From contig NZ_MDGK01000015.1 of NCBI RefSeq assembly GCF_001870465.1, positions 310,001 to 374,000 on the forward strand: a stretch of 64,000 bases of DNA, given 5' to 3'. Below, in pieces: positions 53,804-64,000 of this stretch. Every line of letters starts with the position of its first letter. The stretch's first letter is position 1. Source of the stretch: Pseudomonas extremorientalis. Lineage in GTDB: Bacteria; Pseudomonadota; Gammaproteobacteria; Pseudomonadales; Pseudomonadaceae. Position numbers and translations under genes: made by a program. The notes beneath the pieces were generated by a model, which saw only the letters and a program-made list of their open reading frames with translations, was not told where the DNA came from and ran no database searches.

Positions 53804-53856
53804 CCTGTGGGCGGGTTCGAGCCTTCAGGCACTGGATTGGAATGCGGAGAAATTAG

Positions 53857-55209
53857 ATGAGTGCGCTTTACATGATTGTCGGCACCCTGGTTGCTCTGGG
53901 CGTGCTGGTTACCTTCCACGAGTTCGGCCATTTCTGGGTGGCGCGTCGTTGCGGCGTCAAGGTATTGCGCTTTTCCGTCGGCTTTGGCATGCCGCTGCTG
54001 CGCTGGCATGACCGTCGTGGCACCGAGTTTGTGATTGCGGCCATCCCGTTGGGTGGCTACGTCAAGATGCTCGATGAGCGCGAAGGCGAAGTGCCTGCAG
54101 ACCAGTTGGATCAATCCTTCAATCGCAAGACCGTTCGTCAGCGTATCGCCATTGTTGCTGCGGGTCCGATCGCCAACTTCCTGTTGGCGATGGTGTTCTT
54201 CTGGGTGTTGGCCATGCTGGGCAGCCAACAGGTGCGTCCGGTGATCGGTGCGGTTGAATCGGACAGCATCGCCGCCAAGGCCGGGCTGGTCGCTGGGCAG
54301 GAAATTGTTTCTATTGATGGCGAACCCACCACGGGTTGGGGCGCAGTCAATTTGCAGTTGGTGCGTCGCCTGGGCGAAAGCGGGACTGTGAATGTAGTGG
54401 TGCGCGAGCAGGGCTCCACCACCGAAAGCCCGCGTGAACTGGCTCTCGACCACTGGCTCAAGGGCGCAGATGAGCCTGATCCGATCAAATCCCTGGGCAT
54501 ACGTCCATGGCGTCCTGCCTTGCCGCCGGTGCTTGCCGAGCTGGATCCGAAAGGTCCGGCCCAGGCTGCTGGCCTGCAAACCGGCGATCGCCTGTTGGCC
54601 CTCGATGGTCAGCCACTGGGTGACTGGCAGCAGGTGGTCGATCTGGTTCGTGTACGTCCTGATACCAAAATTGTGCTGAAAGTTGAGCGCGACGGTGCTC
54701 AAATCGACGTCCCTGTGACCTTGTCGGTTCGCGGGGAAGCCAAGGCGGCCGGGGGTTACCTGGGTGCTGGAGTCAAAGGTGTCGATTGGCCGCCATCGAT
54801 GGTGCGTGAGGTGAGTTTCGGGCCGTTGGCGGCAATTGGCGAGGGTGCGAAACGTACCTGGACCATGAGTGTGCTGACCCTGGAATCCCTCAAGAAAATG
54901 TTGTTCGGCGAGCTCTCGGTAAAAAACTTGAGTGGACCGATAACCATTGCTAAAGTGGCGGGCGCTTCTGCCCAGTCGGGTGTCGCGGATTTCCTGAATT
55001 TCCTGGCTTATCTGAGTATTAGCCTGGGGGTTCTGAATTTGCTGCCCATTCCAGTATTGGATGGGGGGCATCTGTTGTTTTATCTGGTCGAGTGGGTGCG
55101 TGGTCGCCCCTTGTCGGATCGGGTGCAGGGTTGGGGGATACAGATCGGTATCAGTTTGGTGGTCGGGGTGATGTTGTTAGCCCTGGTCAACGATCTGGGT
55201 CGACTGTAA
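53857..55209 (+). CDS. rseP: Site-2 protease RseP (MucP)
   Basis: A 450-residue intramembrane zinc protease that cuts anti-sigma factor MucA to release AlgU. TM1 holds TFHEFGHFWVAR (HExxH), then two PDZ domains (about 110-290), and NLLPIPVLDGGHLLFYL carries the third ligand Asp. ATG 53857 follows CGGAGAAATTAG. It links this envelope operon to the AlgU-type promoter found at 10323-10350. A hairpin separates it from bamA. Confidence 0.95.
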   Translation: MSALYMIVGTLVALGVLVTFHEFGHFWVARRCGVKVLRFSVGFGMPLLRWHDRRGTEFVIAAIPLGGYVKMLDEREGEVPADQLDQSFNRKTVRQRIAIVAAGPIANFLLAMVFFWVLAMLGSQQVRPVIGAVESDSIAAKAGLVAGQEIVSIDGEPTTGWGAVNLQLVRRLGESGTVNVVVREQGSTTESPRELALDHWLKGADEPDPIKSLGIRPWRPALPPVLAELDPKGPAQAAGLQTGDRLLALDGQPLGDWQQVVDLVRVRPDTKIVLKVERDGAQIDVPVTLSVRGEAKAAGGYLGAGVKGVDWPPSMVREVSFGPLAAIGEGAKRTWTMSVLTLESLKKMLFGELSVKNLSGPITIAKVAGASAQSGVADFLNFLAYLSISLGVLNLLPIPVLDGGHLLFYLVEWVRGRPLSDRVQGWGIQIGISLVVGVMLLALVNDLGRL

Positions 55210-55229
55210 CGCTTCGCTGAATTGCGAAT

Positions 55230-55257
55230 CTGCCGCATTTTGCGGCAGTTTGTTTAT
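55230..55257 (+). terminator. Hairpin between rseP and bamA
   Basis: An 8-bp stem CTGCCGCA / TGCGGCAG with loop TTT followed by TTTGTTT. Likely a partial terminator; bamA starts 36 bases later. Confidence 0.75.
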
Positions 55258-55283
55258 TGCCAGTTGGAATAAGAAAGGACTTC

Positions 55284-57671
55284 ATGAAACGTCTGCTGCT
55301 AACTGCGGTTCTCACCGTATTGATGATCGCCGAAGTTCACGCCGAGTCCTTCACCATCTCCGATATTCGCGTCAACGGCCTCCAGCGGGTTTCCGCGGGT
55401 AGCGTCTTTGGTGCCTTGCCGTTGAACGTTGGGGAACAGGCTGATGACCGTCGCCTGGTGGAATCCACTCGTGCGCTGTTCAAAACCGGTTTCTTTCAAG
55501 ACATCCAACTGGGTCGCGAAGGCAACGTCCTGGTCATCACCGTGGTCGAGCGACCTTCCGTCGCCAGTATCGAGATCGAAGGCAACAAGGCGATCTCGAC
55601 TGAAGACCTGATGAAGGGTCTGAAGCAATCCGGCCTGGCCGAAGGCGAGATCTTCCAGCGCGCCACCCTCGAAGGTGTGCGTAACGAGCTGCAACGCCAG
55701 TACGTTGCGCAGGGCCGCTACTCCGCGACCGTGGAAACGGAAGTGGTGCCGCAGCCGCGTAACCGTGTCGGCCTCAAGGTCAACATCAACGAAGGCACTG
55801 TGGCGGCGATCCAGCACATCAACGTGGTAGGCAATACCAAGTTCTCTGATGACGACCTGATCGACCTGTTCGAACTCAAGACCACCAACTGGCTGTCGTT
55901 CTTCAAGAACGATGACAAGTATGCCCGCGAAAAACTGTCTGGTGACCTGGAGCGCCTGCGCTCCTACTACCTGGACCGTGGCTACATCAATATGGACATC
56001 GCTTCGACCCAGGTGTCCATCACCCCGGACAAGAAGCACGTCTACATCACCGTCAACGTCAACGAAGGCGAGAAGTACAAGGTTCGCGACGTCAAGCTGA
56101 GCGGCGACCTGAAGGTGCCTGAAGACCAGGTCAAGGCGCTGTTGCTGGTGCAGAAGGACCAGGTGTTCTCGCGCAAGCTGATGACCACCACGTCCGAACT
56201 GATCACCCGTCGCCTGGGCAACGAAGGCTACACCTTCGCCAACGTCAACGGCGTGCCGACGCCCCATGATGATGACCACACCGTGGACATCACCTTCGTG
56301 GTCGATCCAGGCAAGCGCGCCTACGTAAACCGTATCAATTTCCGTGGCAACACCAAGTCTGCGGACGAAGTGCTGCGTCGTGAAATGCGTCAGATGGAAG
56401 GTGGCTGGGCGTCGACTTACCTGATCGACCAGTCCAAGACCCGTCTTGAGCGTCTGGGCTTCTTCAAGGAAGTCAACGTCGAAACCCCGGCCGTACCGGG
56501 TGTGGATGACCAGGTTGACGTGAACTACGCCGTAGAAGAACAGGCATCGGGCTCCATCACCGCCAGTGTTGGCTTCGCACAGAGCGCCGGCCTGATCCTC
56601 GGTGGTTCGATCACTCAGAACAACTTCCTGGGTACCGGTAACCGAGTTTCCATCGGCCTGACCCGAAGCGAATACCAGAGCCGATATAACTTCGGTTATA
56701 CCGACCCCTACTGGACTGCTGACGGTGTGAGCCTGGGCTACAACGCCTTCTATCGCACCACTGACTACAAAGATCTCGACGTTGATGTAGCCAGCTATGC
56801 AATCGATAGTCTTGGTGCTGGCGTGAACGTTGGTTACCCGATCAGCGAGACCTCGCGCCTGACGTTCGGCTTGACTGCGCAGCAGGATGAAATCAAGACC
56901 GGTGTGTACACCGTGGACGAAATCTTCGACTTCACCCGTCGTGAAGGTGACAAGTTCCTGAACTTCAAGGCGTCCGCCGGCTGGTCCGAGTCGACCCTGA
57001 ACAAAGGTGTACTGGCGACCCGTGGTCATTCCCAGAGCCTGACCCTGGAAACCACCACGCCGGGCAGCGACCTGTCGTTCTTCAAGCTCGACTACCGCGG
57101 CCAGCTGTTCCAGCCGTTGAGCGACAACTACACCATGCGCCTGCACACTGAGCTGGGTTATGGCGATGGTTATGGCTCCACCAATGGTCTACCGTTCTAC
57201 GAGAACTACTATGCGGGTGGCTTCAACTCCGTACGTGGTTTCAAAGACAGCACCCTGGGCCCGCGTGGTACGCCGAGCCGTGGTGTTGGTGTAACCGGTA
57301 ACCAAGGCACCGTAGCAGACTCCGACAACGACCCACTGCCTTTCGGTGGTAACGTCCTGATCCAGGGTGGTGCGGAAATCCTGTTCCCGCTGCCGTTCGT
57401 GAAAGATCAGCGCTCCCTGCGTACTTCGGTATTCTGGGATGTGGGTAACGTGTTCGACTCCAAGTGCGAGCAGATCCGTAACCCGAGCGGCGTGAAGTCC
57501 AACACCCAGTGTAACGACGTGAGCCTGAGTAATCTGGCAAGCTCCGTGGGCGTGGGTGTGACCTGGGTGACTGCGCTTGGCCCATTGAGCTTTGCTCTGG
57601 CCATGCCGATCAAGAAACCGGATAACGCTGAAACCCAGATTTTCCAATTCTCCCTCGGCCAGACGTTCTAA
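55284..57671 (+). CDS. bamA: Outer-membrane protein assembly factor BamA
   Basis: A 795-residue Omp85 protein, the core of the BAM complex. Signal peptide MKRLLLTAVLTVLMIAEVHA, five POTRA domains to about residue 420, then a 16-stranded barrel. The VRGF lid motif is in GGFNSVRGFKD and the last strand ends in FQFSLGQTF with terminal Phe. ATG 55284 with AAGAAAGGAC upstream; a longer in-frame start (55257) is not needed. Skp follows 45 bases later. Confidence 0.97.
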   Translation: MKRLLLTAVLTVLMIAEVHAESFTISDIRVNGLQRVSAGSVFGALPLNVGEQADDRRLVESTRALFKTGFFQDIQLGREGNVLVITVVERPSVASIEIEGNKAISTEDLMKGLKQSGLAEGEIFQRATLEGVRNELQRQYVAQGRYSATVETEVVPQPRNRVGLKVNINEGTVAAIQHINVVGNTKFSDDDLIDLFELKTTNWLSFFKNDDKYAREKLSGDLERLRSYYLDRGYINMDIASTQVSITPDKKHVYITVNVNEGEKYKVRDVKLSGDLKVPEDQVKALLLVQKDQVFSRKLMTTTSELITRRLGNEGYTFANVNGVPTPHDDDHTVDITFVVDPGKRAYVNRINFRGNTKSADEVLRREMRQMEGGWASTYLIDQSKTRLERLGFFKEVNVETPAVPGVDDQVDVNYAVEEQASGSITASVGFAQSAGLILGGSITQNNFLGTGNRVSIGLTRSEYQSRYNFGYTDPYWTADGVSLGYNAFYRTTDYKDLDVDVASYAIDSLGAGVNVGYPISETSRLTFGLTAQQDEIKTGVYTVDEIFDFTRREGDKFLNFKASAGWSESTLNKGVLATRGHSQSLTLETTTPGSDLSFFKLDYRGQLFQPLSDNYTMRLHTELGYGDGYGSTNGLPFYENYYAGGFNSVRGFKDSTLGPRGTPSRGVGVTGNQGTVADSDNDPLPFGGNVLIQGGAEILFPLPFVKDQRSLRTSVFWDVGNVFDSKCEQIRNPSGVKSNTQCNDVSLSNLASSVGVGVTWVTALGPLSFALAMPIKKPDNAETQIFQFSLGQTF

Positions 57672-57716
57672 GCGTCTGACCCAAGATAACGACAACGGAT
57701 TCTGTAGGAGTACATC

Positions 57717-58220
57717 GTGCGCAAGTTGACTCAATTGGTCCTGCTGGCAACCGTGCTGGTAACCACCCCGGCCTTCGCCGAAATGAAAATCGCCGTCCTG
57801 AACTATCAGATGGCCCTGCTGGAATCCGATGCGGCCAAGAAATACGCCGTGGATGCCGAGAAAAAATTCGGTCCGCAACTGACCAAGCTCAAGACCCTGG
57901 AAAGCAGCGCCAAGGGCATCCAGGATCGTCTGGTAGCCGGTGGTGACAAGATGCAGCAAGGCGAGCGCGAGCGTCTGGAGCTTGAATTCAAGCAAAAGGC
58001 CCGTGACTACCAGTTCCAGTCCAAGGAGCTGAACGAAGCCAAGGCTGTTGCTGACCGTGAAATGCTGAAACAGCTGAAGCCGAAACTCGACAGCGCTGTG
58101 GAAGAAGTCATCAAGAAAGGTGCCTTTGATCTGGTGTTCGAGCGTGGCGCTGTGATCGACGTCAAGCCTCAATACGACATCACCCGTCAGGTGATCGAGC
58201 GCATGAACCAGCTGAAGTAA
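57717..58220 (+). CDS. skp: Periplasmic chaperone Skp (OmpH family)
   Basis: A 167-residue periplasmic holdase that guides outer-membrane proteins to BAM. Signal peptide MRKLTQLVLLATVLVTTPAFA cut before EMKIAVLNYQ. Long helical arms (about 50-120) of charged residues fit the jellyfish trimer. GTG start 57717 after GTAGGAG. Next to bamA and lpxD as in most gamma-proteobacteria. Confidence 0.94.
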   Translation: MRKLTQLVLLATVLVTTPAFAEMKIAVLNYQMALLESDAAKKYAVDAEKKFGPQLTKLKTLESSAKGIQDRLVAGGDKMQQGERERLELEFKQKARDYQFQSKELNEAKAVADREMLKQLKPKLDSAVEEVIKKGAFDLVFERGAVIDVKPQYDITRQVIERMNQLK

Positions 58221-58223
58221 GCC

Positions 58224-59279
58224 ATGACCGCGACTATCAAGCTCGGCGAGTTGGCCGAGTTCCTGGGAGCCACCTTGCGTGGCTCCCCGGAGAAGGAAAT
58301 CACTGGGCTAGCCACCTTGCAGGAGGCTGGCCCAGCTCAGTTGAGCTTCCTCGCAAACCCCCAATACCGTAAATACCTGGTCGACAGCCAAGCCGCAGCC
58401 GTGTTGCTGAAGGCGGCTGATGCCGAAGGGTTTGCCGGGGATGCGCTGGTGGTAGGCGACCCTTACCTGGCGTATGCGCGGGTGTCGCACCTGTTCGATC
58501 CGAAACCCAAGGCCGCCAGCGGTATTCACCCGTCTGCGGTGATCGCCGATGATGCCCAGGTTGACCCTGCTGCCAGCGTCGGTGCTTTTGCGGTGATCGA
58601 GAGCGGTGCACGCATTGCGGCGGGCGTGACCATTGGCGCCCATTGTTTTATCGGTGCGCGCTGCGAAATCGGCGCAGGCGGTTGGCTGGCACCCCGCGTA
58701 ACCCTGTACCACGACGTGCGTATCGGTGAGCGTGTGGTCATCCAGTCAGGTGCCGTGATCGGTGGTGAAGGCTTTGGCTTTGCCAATTCCAAGGGCATCT
58801 GGAACAAGATTGCCCAGGTCGGCGGCGTACTGATCGGCGATGACGTGGAAATTGGCGTGAACACAGCTGTTGATCGCGGGGCCCTGGCCGATACCGTGAT
58901 CGGCAACGGCGTAAAGCTCGACAACCAGATCCAGATCGCCCACAACGTGCAGATTGGCGATCACACCGCCATGGCAGCATGCGTGGGTATCTCCGGCAGC
59001 ACCCGGATCGGCAAGCATTGCATGCTGGCCGGTGGCGTCGGGCTGGTGGGGCACATCGATATTTGCGACAACGTCTTCATCACCGGCATGACCATGGTCA
59101 CCCACTCGATTACCGAACCGGGTGCTTATTCTTCCGGTACCGCCATGCAGCCTGCGGCTGAATGGCGCAAGAGTGCAGCACGGTTGAGGCAGCTCGACGA
59201 CATGGCTCGACGTCTCAAACAGCTGGAAAAGCGTGTTGGGGACGTGACCCCTGGCGGTAATGCTTCATCAGAAGGCTGA
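58224..59279 (+). CDS. lpxD: UDP-3-O-(3-hydroxyacyl)glucosamine N-acyltransferase
   Basis: A 351-residue lipid A enzyme adding the N-linked acyl chain. N-terminal uridine-binding domain, left-handed beta-helix of hexapeptide repeats (about 105-290), catalytic His in [12 protein letters not shown], and a C-terminal helix. ATG 58224 lies 3 bases after the skp stop. Confidence 0.96.
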   Translation: MTATIKLGELAEFLGATLRGSPEKEITGLATLQEAGPAQLSFLANPQYRKYLVDSQAAAVLLKAADAEGFAGDALVVGDPYLAYARVSHLFDPKPKAASGIHPSAVIADDAQVDPAASVGAFAVIESGARIAAGVTIGAHCFIGARCEIGAGGWLAPRVTLYHDVRIGERVVIQSGAVIGGEGFGFANSKGIWNKIAQVGGVLIGDDVEIGVNTAVDRGALADTVIGNGVKLDNQIQIAHNVQIGDHTAMAACVGISGSTRIGKHCMLAGGVGLVGHIDICDNVFITGMTMVTHSITEPGAYSSGTAMQPAAEWRKSAARLRQLDDMARRLKQLEKRVGDVTPGGNASSEG

Positions 59280-59390
59280 TACCATTTCCATATCAAGTGT
59301 GCACAGCCGCTAGACTGCCTCCTTGATTTGCTAGCGGGGCGTGCTTTTAGTTCGCCCGCCCCCAATCTTTATTACAGGCTTCCCCCCGAA

Positions 59391-59831
59391 ATGATGGACA
59401 TCAACGAGATTCGCGAATACCTGCCTCACCGTTACCCGTTCCTGTTGGTGGATCGCGTAGTGGACCTCAATGTCGAGGAAAAGCGCATTCGTGCCTACAA
59501 GAATGTCAGCATCAACGAACCATTCTTCAATGGTCACTTTCCTGCGCATCCGATCATGCCGGGTGTGTTGATCATCGAGGCGATGGCCCAGGCTGCCGGT
59601 ATCCTTGGTTTCAAAATGCTCGACCTCAAGCCTGCCGATGGCACGCTTTACTATTTCGTGGGCTCCGACAAGTTGCGTTTCCGCAATCCGGTTACCCCGG
59701 GTGACCAGTTGATCCTGGAAGCCAAGTTCATCAGCTGCAAGCGCCAGATCTGGAAGTTCGAATGCCAGGCCTCGGTGGATGGCAAGCCGGTGTGCTCTGC
59801 CGAGATCATCTGTGCGGAACGCAAACTATGA
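59391..59831 (+). CDS. fabZ: 3-hydroxyacyl-[acyl-carrier-protein] dehydratase FabZ
   Basis: A 146-residue hot-dog-fold dehydratase. [23 protein letters not shown] with catalytic His in HRYPF, and [26 protein letters not shown] with Glu. ATG 59391 or 59394 could serve; both give the family start. It supplies unsaturated acyl-ACP and competes with LpxA for 3-hydroxyacyl-ACP. Stop overlaps lpxA (ATGA). Confidence 0.96.
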
Positions 59832-60604
59832 GTTTGATTGACCCTCGCGCAATCATCGATCCGTCGGCCGTTCTGGCCGCCGACGTTGAGGTCGGCCCCT
59901 GGTCGATCATCGGCGCAGGTGTGGAAATCGGCGAGGGGACTGTCATCGGGCCGCACGTGATCCTCAAAGGTCCGACCCGCATTGGCAAGTACAATCGCAT
60001 CTACCAGTTCTCCTCGGTAGGCGAAGACACCCCGGACATGAAGTACAAGGGTGAAGAGACCCGCCTGGTAATCGGTGATCACAACATCATCCGTGAAGGC
60101 GTGACCATTCACCGTGGCACCGTGCAGGATCGGGCCGAGACCACGCTGGGTGACCACAACCTGGTCATGGCCTACGCCCATATCGGCCACGACAGCGTGA
60201 TCGGCAACCATTGCATCCTGGTCAACAACACCGCGTTGGCCGGCCATGTGCATGTTGACGATTGGGCAATCCTGTCCGGTTTCACCCTGGTGCATCAGTA
60301 CTGCCATATCGGTGCCCACAGCTTTTCCGGCATGGGTACCGCCATTGGCAAGGATGTTCCGGCATTCGTCACGGTATTCGGTAACCCCGCCGAAGCCCGT
60401 AGCATGAACTTCGAAGGCATGCGTCGTCGAGGTTTCAGCGAAGAAGCCATCCACGCCCTGCGCCGCGCCTACAAGGTGGTTTACCGCCAGGGGCTCACGG
60501 TGGACCAGGCGTTGACCCAACTGACCGAGCCGGCAGCGTTGTTCCCGGAAGTCGCGGTGTTCCGTGACTCGATCCAGGCGTCGACTCGCGGCATCACCCG
60601 CTGA
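59828..60604 (+). CDS. lpxA: UDP-N-acetylglucosamine acyltransferase
   Basis: A 258-residue left-handed beta-helix enzyme, first step of lipid [21 protein letters not shown] begins the hexapeptide coil, and the catalytic His is in [16 protein letters not shown]. The C-terminal helical domain starts about residue 190. ATG overlaps fabZ stop; 2 bases separate it from lpxB. Confidence 0.97.
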
Positions 60605-60606
60605 TC

Positions 60607-61746
60607 ATGGCTAATCTGCGTATCGCGCTGGTGGCCGGGGAAGCTTCCGGCGACATTCTGGGCGCAGGTCTTATGCGGGCCCTCAAGGCCCAGCATCCAG
60701 CGGTAGAGTTCATCGGCGTCGGCGGCCCGCTGATGCAGGCTGAGGGGCTTACGTCCTACTTCCCCATGGAGCGTTTGTCTGTCATGGGGCTGGTCGAGGT
60801 GCTGGGCCGCCTGCGCGAGCTGCTGGCCCGCCGCAAGCTGCTGATCCAGACCCTGATCGAAGAAAAGCCGGACGTCTTTATCGGAATCGACGCGCCGGAC
60901 TTCACCCTCAATATCGAACTCAAGTTGCGCCAGGCCGGCATCAAGACAGTGCACTATGTCAGCCCGTCCGTCTGGGCATGGCGGCAGAAGCGCGTGCTCA
61001 AGATCCGCGAAGGCTGCGACCTGATGCTGACCTTGCTGCCGTTCGAAGCGCGGTTCTATGAAGAAAAGGGCGTGCCGGTGCGGTTTGTCGGGCACACCCT
61101 GGCCGACACTATTCCCTTGCAGGCGGATCGCGCGGCCGCGCGTGCCGAGTTGGGCTTGCCCGACGGCCCATTGGTTGCGCTGATGCCGGGCAGCCGTGGC
61201 GGCGAAGTCGGCCGCCTGGCCTCGGTATTTTTCGACGCCGCAGAGCGTCTGCAGGTCTTGAAGCCGGGCGTACGTTTCGTGTTGCCCTGCGCCAGCCCGC
61301 AACGGCGTGCGCAGATCGAGACATTGCTGGAAGGGCGCAACCTGCCGTTGACCCTGCTCGATGGTCAATCGCACCTGGCCCTGGCGGCCTGCGATGCGGT
61401 GTTGATCGCTTCGGGGACGGCCACGCTGGAGGCCTTGCTGTACAAGCGTCCGATGGTCGTGGCCTACCGCCTGGCGCCGCTGACGTTCTGGATTCTCAAG
61501 CGCATGGTCAAAAGTCCTTACATCTCCCTGCCCAACCTGCTGGCCCAGCGCTTGTTGGTGCCGGAGTTGTTGCAGGACGATGCAACGCCTGAGGCGCTCG
61601 CGCAAACCTTGCTCCCCTTGATCGAGGGTGGCGAAGAACAGACCCGTGGTTTCGACGACATCCATCGCATACTGCGCCGTGACGCCTCGAACCAGGCGGC
61701 AGACGCCGTGTTGACTCTGATCGGCCAGAAGCAGGAGGCGTTATGA
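60607..61746 (+). CDS. lpxB: Lipid A disaccharide synthase
   Basis: A 379-residue GT19 glycosyltransferase that joins lipid X and UDP-diacylglucosamine. [22 protein letters not shown] at the start, [11 protein letters not shown], and [13 protein letters not shown] are typical. [12 protein letters not shown] is the sugar-nucleotide site. Stop overlaps rnhB (ATGA). Confidence 0.96.
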   Translation: MANLRIALVAGEASGDILGAGLMRALKAQHPAVEFIGVGGPLMQAEGLTSYFPMERLSVMGLVEVLGRLRELLARRKLLIQTLIEEKPDVFIGIDAPDFTLNIELKLRQAGIKTVHYVSPSVWAWRQKRVLKIREGCDLMLTLLPFEARFYEEKGVPVRFVGHTLADTIPLQADRAAARAELGLPDGPLVALMPGSRGGEVGRLASVFFDAAERLQVLKPGVRFVLPCASPQRRAQIETLLEGRNLPLTLLDGQSHLALAACDAVLIASGTATLEALLYKRPMVVAYRLAPLTFWILKRMVKSPYISLPNLLAQRLLVPELLQDDATPEALAQTLLPLIEGGEEQTRGFDDIHRILRRDASNQAADAVLTLIGQKQEAL

Positions 61747-62375
61747 GTACGCAAATGGGCCTGGATTTCAGCCTGGTTGCCCAAGCCCACGAACTGGTAG
61801 CCGGTGTTGACGAGGTCGGGCGCGGACCTTTGTGCGGTGCGGTCGTCACGGCTGCGGTGATTCTTGATCCGAACCGTCCGATCCTCGGCCTCAACGACTC
61901 GAAAAAACTCACCGAAGCGCGCCGTGAAAAGCTCTACGACGAGATTTGCGAGAAAGCCCTGAGCTGGCACATCGCACGGGCCGAAGTTGAGGAAATCGAC
62001 GAACTGAACATCCTCCACGCCACCATGCTCGCCATGCAGCGTGCAGTGGAGGGCCTGCACATTACGCCCAAACTGGCGATGATCGATGGCAACCGCTGCC
62101 CCAGACTGGCCATGCCATCGGAAGCGGTGGTGAAGGGCGATAGCAAGGTGCCGGCGATCGCGGCAGCCTCCATCCTGGCAAAGGTCAGTCGTGATCGTGA
62201 AATGGCGGCTTTCGAACTGATCTATCCCGGCTATGGCATCGGCGGTCATAAAGGCTACCCGACGCCCGTTCATCTGGAAGCCCTCGCACGTCTTGGCCCG
62301 ACACCGATCCATCGCCGCTCGTTCGCCCCGGTGCGCCAGGCTTGCGAGGCGCGGGAGAGTCTCAGCGAGGTGTAG
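61743..62375 (+). CDS. rnhB: Ribonuclease HII
   Basis: A 210-residue nuclease that cuts RNA in RNA-DNA hybrids and at single ribonucleotides. [17 protein letters not shown] has the first catalytic Asp-Glu pair; DSKKLT and [28 protein letters not shown] follow. ATG overlaps lpxB. A terminator lies between it and dnaE; no gene separates them here. Confidence 0.96.
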   Translation: MSTQMGLDFSLVAQAHELVAGVDEVGRGPLCGAVVTAAVILDPNRPILGLNDSKKLTEARREKLYDEICEKALSWHIARAEVEEIDELNILHATMLAMQRAVEGLHITPKLAMIDGNRCPRLAMPSEAVVKGDSKVPAIAAASILAKVSRDREMAAFELIYPGYGIGGHKGYPTPVHLEALARLGPTPIHRRSFAPVRQACEARESLSEV

Positions 62376-62397
62376 TCGCGAGGCTGATGTTTTTGCC

Positions 62398-62428
62398 AAG
62401 GCCCGGTACAATCCGGGCCTTGTTGTTT
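62398..62428 (+). terminator. Terminator between rnhB and dnaE
   Basis: A 9-bp stem AAGGCCCGG (62398-62406) and complement (62413-62421) with loop TACAAT, followed by GTTGTTT. Ends the lpx-rnhB run just before dnaE. Confidence 0.85.
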
Positions 62429-62447
62429 CCACGTATAAGAGATCACT

Positions 62448-64000
<1,553 letters not shown>

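Noticed and set aside
53806..53830. TpsiC-like GGGTTCGAGCC between dxr and rseP
   Set aside because: No acceptor stem, anticodon arm or D-arm around it, so not a tRNA.

Overview
The window is a chromosomal segment of a Pseudomonas, most likely of the P. fluorescens group. The evidence is high-GC coding sequence, gene orders that match Pseudomonas throughout (wspR-prfB-lysS; ppc-adk-tsaB; csdA-dapD-dapC-glnD-map-rpsB; uppS-cdsA-dxr-rseP-bamA-skp-lpxD-fabZ-lpxA-lpxB-rnhB-dnaE), and many intergenic REP-type palindromes of the kinds common in P. fluorescens-like genomes. No tRNA, rRNA, CRISPR array, prophage or insertion sequence was seen. The first gene (wspR) and last gene (dnaE) run off the ends.

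Region by region. 1-7.3 kb: the 3' end of wspR (diguanylate cyclase), prfB with its programmed +1 frameshift, lysS, then a TetR regulator, a lipoprotein, a DUF1704/QEGLA putative metallopeptidase, a lipoprotein alpha/beta hydrolase and a small membrane protein. 7.36-8.93 kb: a lower-GC accessory locus of three unrecognised small genes in two terminator-bounded units. One unit starts with a perfect match to the hrp box (GGAACC-N15-CCACNNA) and the other with a near match. Two of the encoded proteins share a gap-free 26-residue Gly/Asn repeat with glycine on every third position. This is the best candidate in the window for something undescribed: a small regulon of a HrpL-type sigma factor linked to type III secretion, lying far from any secretion cluster visible here. 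8.9-18.3 kb: conserved envelope and housekeeping genes (lptF-like OmpA lipoprotein and partner with an AlgU-like promoter, ppc, adk, tsaB, DUF72, PEP mutase-like, extensin-like). 18.3-25.3 kb: an unknown gene with an internal duplication, rsmJ, and a MexL/MexJ/MexK-like RND efflux locus with a 36-bp dyad operator, followed by a LysE-family exporter. 25.4-26.8 kb: a low-GC class II Fic protein, probably acquired. 26.8-36.3 kb: DUF4197 protein, YbaY-like lipoprotein, plsB, a cold-shock protein, a hypothetical gene, rlmA, dapE and ndvB (GH17 plus GT2). 36.5-43.6 kb: tcdA, csdE-csdA, dapD, an ArsC/Spx-like gene, a CPA1 antiporter and dapC.

43.8-64 kb is a core block: glnD (nitrogen sensing) and map on the minus strand, then divergently rpsB-tsf (translation), pyrH-frr, and a tightly packed envelope-biogenesis run: uppS (undecaprenyl diphosphate), cdsA (CDP-diacylglycerol), dxr (isoprenoid precursor), rseP (site-2 protease), bamA and skp (outer-membrane protein assembly), lpxD-fabZ-lpxA-lpxB (lipid A), rnhB and dnaE. 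Many junctions are ATGA overlaps. dapE, dapD and dapC give three steps of the succinylase lysine/diaminopimelate pathway in one window.

Functions were assigned by reading motifs, lengths and gene order. No database search was possible.
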